Source: Trebouxia sp. TZW2008
Taxonomy: Eukaryota > Chlorophyta > Trebouxiophyceae > Trebouxiales > Trebouxiaceae
DNA length: 64,000 bases
NCBI GenBank assembly: GCA_002118135.1
Contig: BDIU01000052.1
Location: forward strand, 162,382 to 226,381
Reading direction: 5' to 3'
The notes below the pieces were generated by a model, which ran no database searches, was not told where the DNA came from, and was given only the letters and a program-made list of their open reading frames with translations. Positions 23,265 to 34,400 of the stretch are shown one piece after another. The stretch's first letter is position 1; every line of letters starts with the position of its first letter. A program made the position numbers and the translations under genes.

Positions 23265-26200
23265 TTATTTGACTGGTCTCCATGTGGTTCTAGCTCGCAC
23301 AAGCTCACGGCAGTTGCCATTGTCACACCGCTGTAGCATGTGAATGTACCTGAAATAAACTGCCCTGTGAGGTATCATCCAAGGATGATACAAAAGTTGG
23401 CGTCAGCAAAATGCAGTGAAGTCAAAGCTTCTGTACCTTGAGGCAGCCACAAGAGCTGAGACACAGACTCATCACAGAAAGCAAAGAAAAGGAAGATCGC
23501 GCATAAGCAATCCAACTGTCAGCAGTCCACAGCCCTGCTCACCTGCAAATGCCAGTGCCATTGGTGTCTTCCTTGATGGAGCTGCCCAGAGACTCAATAG
23601 CATCACCACTGTGGCACTCAGCCTTGTAGTCAATCTCCATCTGCAACGGACACCAAGACTAACACACTCGCAGCATAGCATTCACGATGTGTCAAGCCAC
23701 TGTTCTTCTCTAAGCAACAGAACGTGACACACTTGCACAACCCAAAGGCGTGACTTCCATTGTACAGGACACTCAGAAACTTTCCTGTGGTTGCATGACC
23801 TTGATGCAAACCTTCAAACACCTCAGAATAATTCTTATGAATATTGTGACCACCAAGAGGAAAGCCAGAGGTTTTGACAGAACACTCCTTGATGGGCTAA
23901 ACAGCTACAGATGGGCTAAACAGCTACAGGCAAAAACAAGTTTGACTCTGACCTGCATGCGAGAAAACACTGCTTTCTGGTGTAGTCATTCAGCCAAGCA
24001 ACGACTGTTCTAGCAGAATGATTGCCTTGCCTTTTGTTGGGGAAATGAACGACAAGTACTACTCTTAGGTGTTGGAAAAATTGGCTCAAGATTTCTGCCA
24101 CCGAAGCAGGCAGTCAGACATCTTACAGCATTGTAATTTATGTTTGTGTGCTGATGTCTAGACAGAGTCCAATTTGCCAATGCCAGACGGGTTCTTGCTT
24201 TGATGACCACTGTCAGACAAGTCCTAGACTAGAGAAGTGTACCAAGATCAATAGGACCGAAGTTGGCAGCTTGTCAGTGCAGCATTGAATTTCAAAAAAT
24301 AGCATGCCGTTACAGTACCTGTTCTGGCTCACGGTTACAGTGCTATTGCAGTACCTGTTCTAGCTCATAGTTGTAGTACACATCCCTGGGAACTGTCTCA
24401 AGCGCCCAAGCCAGGTAAGTCACGTTGTTGATGTGGCCATTCATGTCAACGTCGCTTCTTCTTGCGACTTGCATTGGACCTTCAATCTGCATGCAGTCAC
24501 TGCTTGTCAGCACAGCAGCTTTTGCAGGCACAATGTTGACAGCTTGCAGCCAAAAGAACAGGCTAACAAGCTCAGAAGTGTGTCGTGCCACAGCAACCTG
24601 AAACTTTTCAATTGTTGAAAAGATTGTGGAATGAGAGCCAATTGCTAGATTTTACAGCTTTTGTGTACTTGCGCAACAATGTAACAGCATGGTACTAAGT
24701 GTGCCAATGGTCAGCAAAAATAAAACTCAAGCCTACCTCTGCTGGGAGATCCAAGTTAGGCAGCTTCTGCTTGTGCTCTGACTTCTCAAAGGCATCCCTG
24801 TACCATACAACCAGAATGAGCATCAAGATGCACAGCAGTGCAGCTTGGTTTGTTACAGACAGGTTGCAAAGCCTGCAATTGCTCATGAGAAACTGATCCT
24901 GACAAACAGGGTAGCAGAACAACGGGTCCTAGACTGGTTGCTGCTGAGCACAGGAGCAGCACAGCATGAAAGGGAGACTGCATGCACAGACCTATGACAC
25001 AGCATGCAAGCATTGACAATGGCTTCTCAAGCTGTGTTGCAGACGTAAGTACCTTGGTGGATCTGGTGCAAAACGGCTAAGTTTCTGGCGCATGGCGTCT
25101 GGGATCTTGGCTACCTTCCGTGTTTGCAAATTTATCATTACCCACGTGCTGCACAGATATACCAACATATACCAGGTCAGATTGCTGAGCTGTATACTCT
25201 GTCAGCAATACAGTGCAAACTGCATGATGCAAGAGAAAAGCTGTCCAAGATGCCCTTGCACACAAAATACAACTGCTGGCAGCATCTGCGCATGTAGTGA
25301 GTATCACAACATTGCAAGATTGGACTGCTGGCAAAGCTTGCTCAAGTGGTTACAAATGTAGCAGATACCTTGTTGCTCGTCCAAGCTGCTCGCCAGTGAT
25401 GGCATTTTTTATGGACCATTCTCGCCTGGCAGCCAACCTGCCATCTGCTGAAAAATAGGTTTCTATTCTGACAACATCGCCCCTGCAGCAACAGCGACTT
25501 TGTCATGCATGGCAGCTCAGGAATTGCCCAATTCATGATGCACACATACTTGCATCCGTGTGGTCTGTTTCTTGCCAAAACTTGCCACCAATGAAGATTC
25601 GAGCTGGTACTGCAGTCGTACGTAGTTTTGCAGTTCTGCAGCTTGAGTAATTGCCTATTGGCGCCAGTGACCTTGAAACTAAGTGGAATGGTGGTTTGAT
25701 CAATCAGCATTGTGTGCTTGCAGAAAGAAGCGCATGCACAAAGAAACAGTGCCTCACCACTTTGGATACTTGGTCATCTCAATCTGGATGCGTGTTGCAG
25801 CAAAGATGAGGTGCATTGCAACCATGACAGGGTCAGTGGCAAAACCCTCTTCAGTTCTGCCCCACAAAGCTACGCCATGATTGCCAGCAACTTCCTGCAG
25901 TGACGAGCAGCATGCAATGCTACATGCAGCAGCACATAGACTCGGAGTATTGTGTCATTTGTGATGCCTGCGCTATGCAGTGAGCTGAAAGCTTGGCAAG
26001 GATGCAAGCTAACCTGCAGCAGGTTAGCTATCGTGCTGATGGTCGTTTTCTGGTCTGCTCCCACTTCATACGCACGGATGCGGTGCTCCTCCACAAAGAC
26101 GGTTGCATTGTGCTGCAGCTCCCCTGGCGCGGGCGCAGGCAACACCTCTCTGTTCACGAAGTCTTCCTCTGGCGCTTCAGCTGGCAGCACCTCACGCTCC

Positions 26201-26376
26201 AGAGCCGCGGTTCCACATCGAAAATCAAGGGATGAATGGTTTCGCCGCACAGCGAGTGAACTCGGTGGTGCCTTTCGCTTGCTGCTAGGCTTGACAAGGG
26301 TCGGCCTTGACTGAACTCTGGACTCTCGACTTTGAGCGACAAGCTGCGGGTTGCAGCAGCCAATGGCCAGGCACAT
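23265..26376 (-). CDS. Plastid acyl-ACP thioesterase (FatA/FatB family)
   Basis: Eight exons: 26014-26376, 25758-25894, 25369-25482, 25053-25148, 24737-24797, 24355-24486, 23543-23640, 23265-23349, joining to 361 residues. The enzyme releases free fatty acids from acyl-ACP in the plastid stroma, ending de novo synthesis. Seen in order: a transit-peptide-like N-terminus with Arg/Ser, the first hotdog block (FVEEHRIRAYEVGADQ, then NHGVALWGRTEEGFATDP), WGDVVRIETYFSADG, TWVMINLQTRKVAKIP, and the second hotdog block with catalytic Asn/His (ARRSDVDMNGHINNVTYLAW) and the Glu/Cys pair in IDYKAEC. The C-terminus ends RTTWRPVK. Length is normal for the family. Green algae often have one FAT, so FatA versus FatB cannot be settled here. 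A 36-bp duplication lies at the exon 6 donor. The FAX exporter 18 kb away would act on its product. Confidence 0.93.
23880..23930. repeat. Short tandem duplication GATGGGCTAAACAGCTACA
   Basis: A 19-bp unit is present twice in direct succession in the intron between thioesterase exons 6 and 7. No coding effect. Confidence 0.75.
24308..24372 (-). repeat. 36-bp duplication of the thioesterase exon 6 donor border
   Basis: The last bases of exon 6 and its GTACTG donor (functional border at 24355) recur 36 bp further into the intron, with the equivalent border at 24319. Shared plus-strand blocks are CAGTACCTGTTCT and GCTCA(C/T)GGTT/ATAGTT. Both copies retain a plausible GT donor, so the copy could still act as a cryptic site, although it is out of the coding frame context. 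Confidence 0.8.
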
Positions 26377-26971
26377 TGCTGCAGTAAAAGTTCCTCTCGC
26401 GCCTGGCAACGACGAAAGGGCTACGACACGGGTGGAATGGCTTCTTTGCGCTACATGCGAAACCAGCGATCAGCAACGACAACGACTCGAGTCCGCAACA
26501 AAAATACTGTTTCTGCGCACAAGACAAAAGTGCGCTACAGACTCGCAAGTGAACAACTCGAAACAAGGCGATCTGCGCAATTCCCCGATGCTGACCGCAA
26601 TGGCTCAAGACTTAAGGACTACGAAGGCCGCTCGTTGATGGCACAGGGCGACGCTAAGCGCCCCTGTCAAGCTCGTCATCCAACTGAGTAATGCAGTTCT
26701 GGCGGCAAAGCAACACGAACTTTCGATGACCCTTTGATTGTCCGCTTCCACAAAGGCCATGCAATGCAGGGCAAGGAGGAGCAAAGCACGCTGACATCTG
26801 CAAACAAGCTCGCTCGCAGTTTTTGCCATGAGGATGGCAATCATAATTATTGTGACCGTCGGCATTACGCACGCAACTTTGAAAAAGGTGGCCTCAAAGG
26901 CCGACCAGCTCACTTATAACCTTTCCAGTCTGCGCTGCAGACAGAACCCGCTGTTTGGGATAAAGCACCTG

Positions 26972-29900
26972 CTACTCCTCCTTGCATGAGCTCAAGGGAG
27001 CAAACTGTCTATCCATCAGCCATTCATTGAACGCACCAATAGCACTGCCATTCCACTCAGCTGCAGCATGCTTATAGCCTTGAAGATTTTCAGGCAGTTC
27101 TTGAGGGCGATTGCCATACAATTTCATGCCAGAAACCTGTACAGGCAATGCAACAGTACATATCAGCATCTGTAAGCAAAGTCCAAGCTATTCTTCTTCT
27201 TTGCGGCCAATTAGCAGCAACCATGACGTGCGCAAGAGATGCAAATGAATAAAGAACACAGCAGAAGAATCAAGACAGCAAGACATCAGCACAGCACTTA
27301 CAGCCAGACAGTGGACTCAAAATGTGTCAGCGTTTTGAGTGGCAGAGACATGCATTCAGAAGCTACATTGGGCAAACTCACAATCTGAAAAGCTGCGATC
27401 TCCTGCAAGCGCGGTATTCTGGCTGCCTCGTATGCTCTGAGGCTGCTTGCTGTCAGGCCGCCATCTCTGACGCTTTTCGCAAGCACCACCGCATCCTCAA
27501 GAGCCTGATTCACTCCCTGACCTGTATAACAAGTAGCAGCTGATAGCCCATGATGAGTGAAGCACCTAATGATGTAGGATTTAGGGTAAAATAAATGTGC
27601 AAAAGCTGCATACACCCTGTAAATTGCTGATCAGCGTTGCAACTGTTTGTGAGTTTGCTCACTGAGGCGCAGCGCCAGGCAAATTCAAGCAAGCTACGCC
27701 ACCGGCTCATTTTACAGAAGCAATGGCGGACCATCTTTTGACACCACTTCTGTTCGTGTTGCGCCTTGACTTTCTCAATGAGCAGAAGTTACGTTTTGTT
27801 CTTTGTCTTGGTTGGGCAAGAATGGTTGGCTGGTGCAGAAGCAAAAGGCTGCAGTGACGGAGCGTCCTGCTTGGAGCAAAATCCAGTTTGGGATATGCCT
27901 GGCTGCTGTGCAGTTTGACCTGACATGCTTGTGTCAACATTTGAACAATCACAGGACGACATGTTTTTGTTCCAAAGACAAGCTGGCCTTGGAAGACAGC
28001 AGTTGGGCCACATCTACCTGGCACTCACCTTGTTATTACAAAGCGGCACCTAGAATCCTTGCTGCAAGAAAAGAAATTCATGCTGTTAGGCGTCAAAACG
28101 GGAGCCTCTGTCTATAGAGGCAGCCCAGGACTGATGCTGTAAGATGGTATCAAAAGAGCATCAATTGCTATTGGGCGCATTGGGGTGGGTGGCATCCCCC
28201 ATAATCATAGTAGCATTGACTTGGCACTTTTCAATGTTGGACACCGGGACACATGTGTCGGATTTGCTGACACGTAGACACGCCGCGTCTGGTGATCAGT
28301 ACGGCAAGGGGTTTAGTCATGCATTAATGTTCGAAAATCACCCTGAAAATGCATGTTTTCAGCCTAAACCCTATCATTCTGCGTACTAGGGTAGTTTGAC
28401 ACGCGTGTCGTGTTTTGACAGACACCAGGACTCACGTGTCGGATGCCGACACGGACTCGCCGCACCCCAGTCAATGCTACTATGCCCATAATGGTGACCC
28501 TGCCAACCCTCCCCATGGCCCTCACCTTGTTATGCAGTGATACCTGCAAATTTTGCTACAAGACATTGTCAAAAGCGCAATACCTGCTATTGGGCGCATT
28601 GGGTGGGCGGCGTCCCCAACGAGGGTGACCCTGCCAACCCCCCAGTGACCCTCACCCAATCCCTCAGGCGGCCGTATGTACAGACTGTGCTCCAGGATGC
28701 TAGACTCATCAGTGGCATCCATTGTGTCCAGCACAACTGCTGCATTGTCGCCCCAGGCTGTCTTACATCTCTGCATTGCATTGCAGAGCTGCCACAAACC
28801 CTAACAGATACAGACCTCAGCAACACAAACAGACAATTTGTAGCTTCTGGCAGTAAGCTAGTTTGTACCGTCTGACAGTAAAGCTTGTCAAGGCCCAGCA
28901 AAATGCCAGAATGCAGATGAGCAAAGCAGACAAGCACAGCACAGCACAGCACAGCACAGCACAGCACAGCACAGCACAGCACAGCATAGCACAGCGCAGC
29001 ACACCACAGCAGGTGAAGCCTCTCTGACTCATGATTGCTCACCTCTCGTATTCCTAGCTGTTGAGGCTCATTCTCCTTCTGCTTGTCGTCAAGATATGTT
29101 GCTTGTGTTGAACGGTCTGCGCATGAGGCTTGATTTGAAGGTTGGGCAGTGTCAATTACATTGTCTTTGTATTTTTTGTCAGTAGCTTTCATAGGAACAC
29201 CAGCTTGTTGCATGCGTGCAGCTGATGCTGAGGTAGTCCACACATGCTGATTTTCTCCACCAATGGGGTAGATGACACCTGTCACATTATCGTTTGAGTT
29301 TGGAGCTGGCAGGAAGACATGAGCTTCATCTTTTGGCAGTGTTGTGGATGTCAGACGGGCTCTCCAGAATACTGTGCCCTGCAAAAGCTCAAGTTCAGTG
29401 CTGCCTATTTTGCATGTTGCTTTGTTACAGTTGCAAAGCACATAACAATGACCTTGGAACAACTAGACAACACTATGACAGCAGCTGTTTGTACTGGACA
29501 GGCAAAGAAAGCAATGACGCTGTGAAAGGGGCTGTTAACAGCATGGTAAACAAACAAGGTCAGAACTTGCTCATGATCAAACCTTGCACACATGCTGCAC
29601 AAAGATAAGGTGAACTTACTGAAAAGATTGGTGGGCCATCCGCCACAGTCTGCTGCCTCACTTTGCTGAAGCTGCCATCAGCGCCAATCACAAGCCTGGC
29701 TTGCACACTTGTACCGTCTGTGAAGTGCAGTTTGACATAGTCTGTGTGCTGCTCTATGCTGGAGAACTTTTTGTTTAGGCAGATGGCATTTTCAGGTACA
29801 AATTGTGCCAACGCATTGCGTAGCTCTGCCCAGCCTGCTCCTAGTGCACCAACAGCCCCTGCTGCTGCTGCATCCATCTGCTCTACTGTTGGCTTGTTGC

Positions 29901-30870
29901 CTTGAACCACAGGGCTTGTGGTGGAACCTGTCTCAACACCTGCAGGCAAAGGATGACTTGTGTATGTCATAATGCCGTGTCAGATCTGCCTCAAGAAGCA
30001 TGAGCTGGTTTACCCAAAAAATCACAGACAGAAAAAACCCTTGGTGTTCCCAAGGTCATGTTGCTGCAGCACGATGTGAGCAGCCAGAGCACTACAGCAG
30101 CGCTACTCTCGCCTACCCTTGAGCAGTGTGAAAATGCAGGGTGGTGTACATGTGAAGCTTGCATGACTGATCTCTGCAAATCAAAAGCAGGTTTGCTACT
30201 GCCGGATGGACCAGCGCATAATGGATCATAAAGTTGTGCAGCACAGGACTAAAAGATGGCACAGTTGACAGCCTTGCAGGCGCACTGACCTGAGTGTCTA
30301 GCCTGGGTTTGGCAATTCATGTTGTATTCACATGATGGGAATGCTTGCAGGATATGCACTTAGCTGCAGTGTATCCACATTGAGGCCATCATTACTGATG
30401 AAAAAGACATATGTCGTATTTGTGATGGGTAATCTTGTGCATGGTCCAGCCGCACCTTTCAAAGTATGCTTCACGTGTGTTCTGTTGCAACTTGTGAGCT
30501 TGACCACTGCCTGATACAGACGATCGTCGATTGCTTTCAGCGCGGCGAACCCATTCAGCCTTAGCCCCACTCCAGCTCCGCTTTTGCCAAACGCTTTGAC
30601 GTGATCGAAGACCTGCAGTGATGGTTGAATGCTGCCTTTGACCAGTTGAAACAGGCCTGCGCGGATCGCGATGCAGGGATGATGCAAAGGAGAGCGATGC
30701 TGGTCGCCCAACAGTCCACAGCTGAAGCGGTATCAGCCAAGCACCTGAAGGCTTAGCTGACCGTGATGGCTTCGTGTCAGCGCTGCTGCAGTGCTCAGAC
30801 CAGCTGGACCTGCACCTATAATTGCAACGTCCAGCAAATCCTTCGGGAGGGCATCAAAACCGACCATCAT
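26972..30870 (-). CDS. FAD-dependent monooxygenase (PHBH / zeaxanthin-epoxidase-like fold)
   Basis: Seven exons: 30745-30870, 30492-30612, 29620-29939, 29043-29378, 28584-28788, 27382-27521, 26972-27136, joining to 470 residues. Seen: the dinucleotide-binding motif near residue 20 (VAIIGAGPAGLSTAAAL), the GAGVGLRLNGFAAL block, LVIGADGSFSKVR, the second FAD motif GRVTLVGDAAHPMRP, then GQGVNQALEDAVVLAKSV. These are the hallmarks of class A flavoprotein monooxygenases, which use NAD(P)H and O2 to hydroxylate or epoxidise a substrate; the substrate is unknown. Exon 4 encodes about 50 unusual residues rich in Asp, Lys, Gln and Asn between the substrate-domain strands, probably a surface loop. The donor after exon 2 (A|GTTGCA) is weak and chosen by phase. 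Introns carry repeats, including (AGCAC)n. Confidence 0.85.
28098..28126. repeat. Dispersed hairpin repeat, copy 1
   Basis: GGGAGCCTCTGTCTATAGAG continues to GGCAGCC. The inner GCCTCT...AGAGGC is a perfect 6-bp inverted repeat around GTCTAT. Related copies lie at about 32854-32882 and 32970-32998, and a partial one near 7635. Confidence 0.7.
28145..28535. repeat. Decayed copies of FAD-monooxygenase exon 5 sequence and GACACGTGTC direct repeats
   Basis: Bases 28147-28205 resemble the exon 5 donor border at 28570-28620, sharing the plus-strand string GCTATTGGGCGCATTGG(G)GTGGG. Bases 28492-28530 resemble a later part of exon 5, sharing GGTGACCCTGCCAACCC and CCCTCACC. Between them two related blocks near 28245-28295 and 28428-28465 share GGAC(A/T)CA(T/C)GTGTCGGAT, CGACACG/TGACACG and CGCCGC. 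All lie in the intron between exons 5 and 6. Confidence 0.7.
28931..28995. repeat. (AGCAC)n pentanucleotide microsatellite
   Basis: About eleven consecutive AGCAC units, pure except for a few single-base changes at the right end, lie in the intron between exons 4 and 5 of the FAD-monooxygenase gene. Confidence 0.95.
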
Positions 30871-31435
30871 CCACGTAGAGTCTCTGATTAGACAGCTGAC
30901 CGATGTGATGTCCGACTAATCAGAGGTCTTGCAAGGAAGTCGATCGTGACGGATTTGCTGTAGCTTCGCAGTCAACTGCCAACATCTACCAAGTTGATGG
31001 CCGACAAGGCAAATAGGGAATCAGTGAAAGCAGCTGCAGCACGCAAGAAAACCGCTTTCTATTGCTCGAGCAGTGGACACTTGTGCTTACAACGCCTACA
31101 GGAATACTGGCCGTTGACAAGTCATTCAGGAAGTGATAAAAAGCACCAGCAAATTGTGACTACAGCACTAGCGCTTTGCAGATAAGATTATGCTCAGCAA
31201 CGTCACCTACGTAGTAGTAGTGGCAGACGTGACACAGAGGACACAAAAGTGCAACATCTCTGCATGATTCAATCGAGCGAACTTCAAACTTTGACACAGT
31301 CCACTCTGCCAGCACCCATACATGAAGTCGAGATCCAGAAAGCCTGCCACTGTGTAACCTGACAATGAAATAGTATTATAGGTATGGTGCCGCAAGTCTG
31401 GGCATCACAAATCAGTTCAGCTACAGGCAAAATCA
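30871..31435. other. Intergenic region between FAD monooxygenase and TOC159
   Basis: The 5' flank of the FAD-monooxygenase gene and the 3' flank of the TOC159 gene share this stretch. Bases near 30880-30925 contain an imperfect palindrome (CTCTGATTAGACAGC ... CGACTAATCAGAG) with arms GACTAATCAGAG-like. No further gene was recognised. Confidence 0.5.
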
Positions 31436-34400
31436 TTACTTGCCAATGAGCTTGTTTGCCAACATGCCAAAGATAGGGAATAGCAGAGTGAAACCAAGCT
31501 GAGGCTTGTCGGTTGACTTGACAACCAAAGAAATTCTGCCTGTCCGGTCAGGGGTCAGCTGGAAGTTTGAAGCAACATGAGTTTCCTCGTTGTTGCCAAC
31601 TGGCATGTTCATTCCGGCATTGATGACATACGTACTTTTGCCCCTGAATCGCTCGTTAGTGATGTCTCCTTTCACCTGTGGACGCAAAACAGAATCGATG
31701 CAAAATCAAAGTGTCAGCCAGCAACAGCTAGCTCCAGCTCGGAGGGCATCGAGGTCGACATGGTACACATTGCAGGGCTAGCAGGCCAGCAGCCATTGCA
31801 GGCAGGAGGAGCAACCCAAATTGCTGCTGCACTGGAATGAACAGGGTGATTACAAGATCATGCATCACAAGCATCATCAACACATGTGTTTTCATCTGAT
31901 TCATGAGCAACATGTCTATGTCAGCATAGACCCCAGTTTAGAAGCATTGCAGCACGTTCAGTCTGCATCTCATGAGCCACACAACCACTGAGGGTCCCTC
32001 TGTATTCCAGGGGGGACTTGCTCACACCACTACAACATCCATGTGATGGTAGACCATGCTGCTTTTGGTGTGCTATGCAGGTGGGTGCTTTTGCTCACAT
32101 GTTTTTGGTGCCAAAGGGCGTCGGCTATGCTTGCCTTCTCTTGCGCAGAGCAGGAGAAGTAATGTTGCTCACATCATTGTAATGGTGAACACAGACTGTG
32201 CAACTGTGTTCTGTGTGCAGAGCAGGAAGGTACTTTTGCTCACATTGTGAGGCCAAAGGGCGCAGACTACGCGGCCTGTGTTTCTGTGCAATGCAGGCAG
32301 GTACTTTTGCTCACACCTTCGTGGTGCCAAAGGGCGTAGGCTATGCATGCCTTCTCATGTGCAGTGCAGGAAAGGTACTTTTGCTCACATTGTGATGCCG
32401 GGGGGCATAGACTATGCAGGCTTTGTTTGTGTGCAGCGCAGGCAGCACTTCTGCTGACACTGGGAGGCCAAAGGGCGTAGATGTGCGGTCTTTCTTTGTG
32501 TGCAGCGCAGGCAGGTACTTTTGTGAGGCCCAAGGGCACAACTGCGCAACCCTTCTTTGTGTGCAGTGCAAGAACGTGGTCATGCCTACCCCAATTTTGT
32601 TGTATTCGCCCGTTCTGCCTTGAGCCTCCAGTGAGTGGGCCCAGCCCTGCTCCTTGGGCATGCCCTTCCCATCCGGCTTGTTCATCATAGTGGCTGTCGC
32701 CACTGACAGCTTTAGGTTTTCTGACACCCTCAACCTGTCCTCCGCCTTGTAGCCGTACACAATAGGACCCTGCAGCATGTAACAGCTAACATGAGAGACA
32801 GTGCAATGCTACATGAAGAAGAAAAGAGAAGCCCATGCCACTAGGCGAGAGATTGGGAGCCTCTGTCTATTGAGGCAGCCTGAGATAGTGCTACATGCCA
32901 TATATAGGGCAGATAGAAGAGCACTCCATGAAACAGAACAGAAAAGTCTATGCCAGTAGATGTCGTATTGAGAGCCTCTGTCTGTAGGGGTTGTCCAAGA
33001 TAGTGCTACATGATTATAAAGCTGGAGTCAAGAGGTGATGCATTGCTACGTGATCATGAAGCTGGGGTCAGAGGTACTGCACTGCTACATGATCACAGGT
33101 ATAGACGACTAGGCCAAACAATTGAATGAGCAGGATAGGGTGCTTTGGCACGACAGCTGCCTGAGTCACAATGAGGCATGCAATACAGCAGGATGATTGA
33201 CTGGAAGGCTAGCTGAGTGGGCAGTGACATCGCATGTTAGCTGGGATGGGGGTGGCATTGTGAAGGTGCATGCAGCACAGCATGACACAGTAGTCATGAT
33301 TGTCTGCATGTTTTGCAGTGGCAGTGGTGCTGATGATAGCATGTAAGACTGCAAGACCATGATAGAGTGTCAGCGCGTTGCTGCTATCCCCATCTGGAGG
33401 TCTTGCAGCCAATGGTGCTTTGGGCCCATTTGCATTCGAGTCATGTAAGTGCCCGCAGGCTCAAGCCCCGCCAAGGAATGAGCCCATGATGATCAGTGTT
33501 TCTGGCACACAGCATGTGGACGCAATGGTGTGCATGCATTGAGCAGCATGCAATGCAGTCATAGTGCAGGGACTGCATGACTAGCTCAGCATAGCATCAT
33601 TGAGGCAGTGCAGACACCAATGCAAGAGACAGCAGCACAAATCCTTTTGGCACTTCCTCTGGCATTTCCTCAAGCTCACGTGGAGCAAAAGATGACCCCT
33701 ATTGTTGAAAAGGTTTGCATCAGCTCAGTTGCAAGGTGTGCATGCCATGAGCTACAGTGTTCCGCTTGCAGCAGCAGCATACATCTGCTTGCTGGTGATG
33801 CTATGACAGCAGCTGATGCAAACAGGCTTGTAGCTCCAAGTACATTGACAGCGCCAGATACCTTATTTTGCAACAAGCTATTGCAGCATCCAGCCTGCAA
33901 CTTTGAGCCTTACCTTGTGCTTGGGAGACCATGCGCAGGGATTGTTTGGAAGAAACAAAGAGAAAGTCGATTTGCTTTGCATGACCAAATTGCTGTGAGT
34001 GAGCAGTCGCACCAGAATGCGAAACAGACAGGCCAGGTACCTGAGTAGGGAGGCCGCCTTCATCCTTAAGGCGGGAGACTATGAAGCCCAACGCTGTCAT
34101 GTTCCTTTTGCTGCGCTCCTTGCTGCGCTCCTTCTTGAATTCGGTGTCTGGCATGTTCTCTTCTTTCCTGCGCTCCGCCTTGGCTTTCAAGGTCTTGTAG
34201 GAGTTCTTGGGGAGGTTGTTGAAGCGGGTCTCTAACTTGCCAGTGAACAGGGCGTCTGTATGGATGGTCTGAACGTCCAGGGTGGCTGTGCTGACCAGCT
34301 TGTCAGTGTGGTTATAGGAGACCTCTCCTTCACTCTGCAGCACAAGCAGGACCGCTAACAGCAGAGCAGGACATGTCTGCATGGTGTGGTACTGTCATTG

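Noticed and set aside
28587..29462. Long minus-strand frame of 291 codons through the (AGCAC)n repeat
   Set aside because: It is a read-through in the wrong frame across two FAD-monooxygenase exons; the Cys/Ala/Val/Leu run is the translated microsatellite.
30880..30930. Imperfect palindrome as a transposon end
   Set aside because: Only one copy was seen and there is no target-site duplication; left as a note in the intergenic entry.
32070..32585. CRISPR array
   Set aside because: Units of about 70 bp repeat over their whole length with no unique spacers, they lie in an intron, and the genome is eukaryotic.
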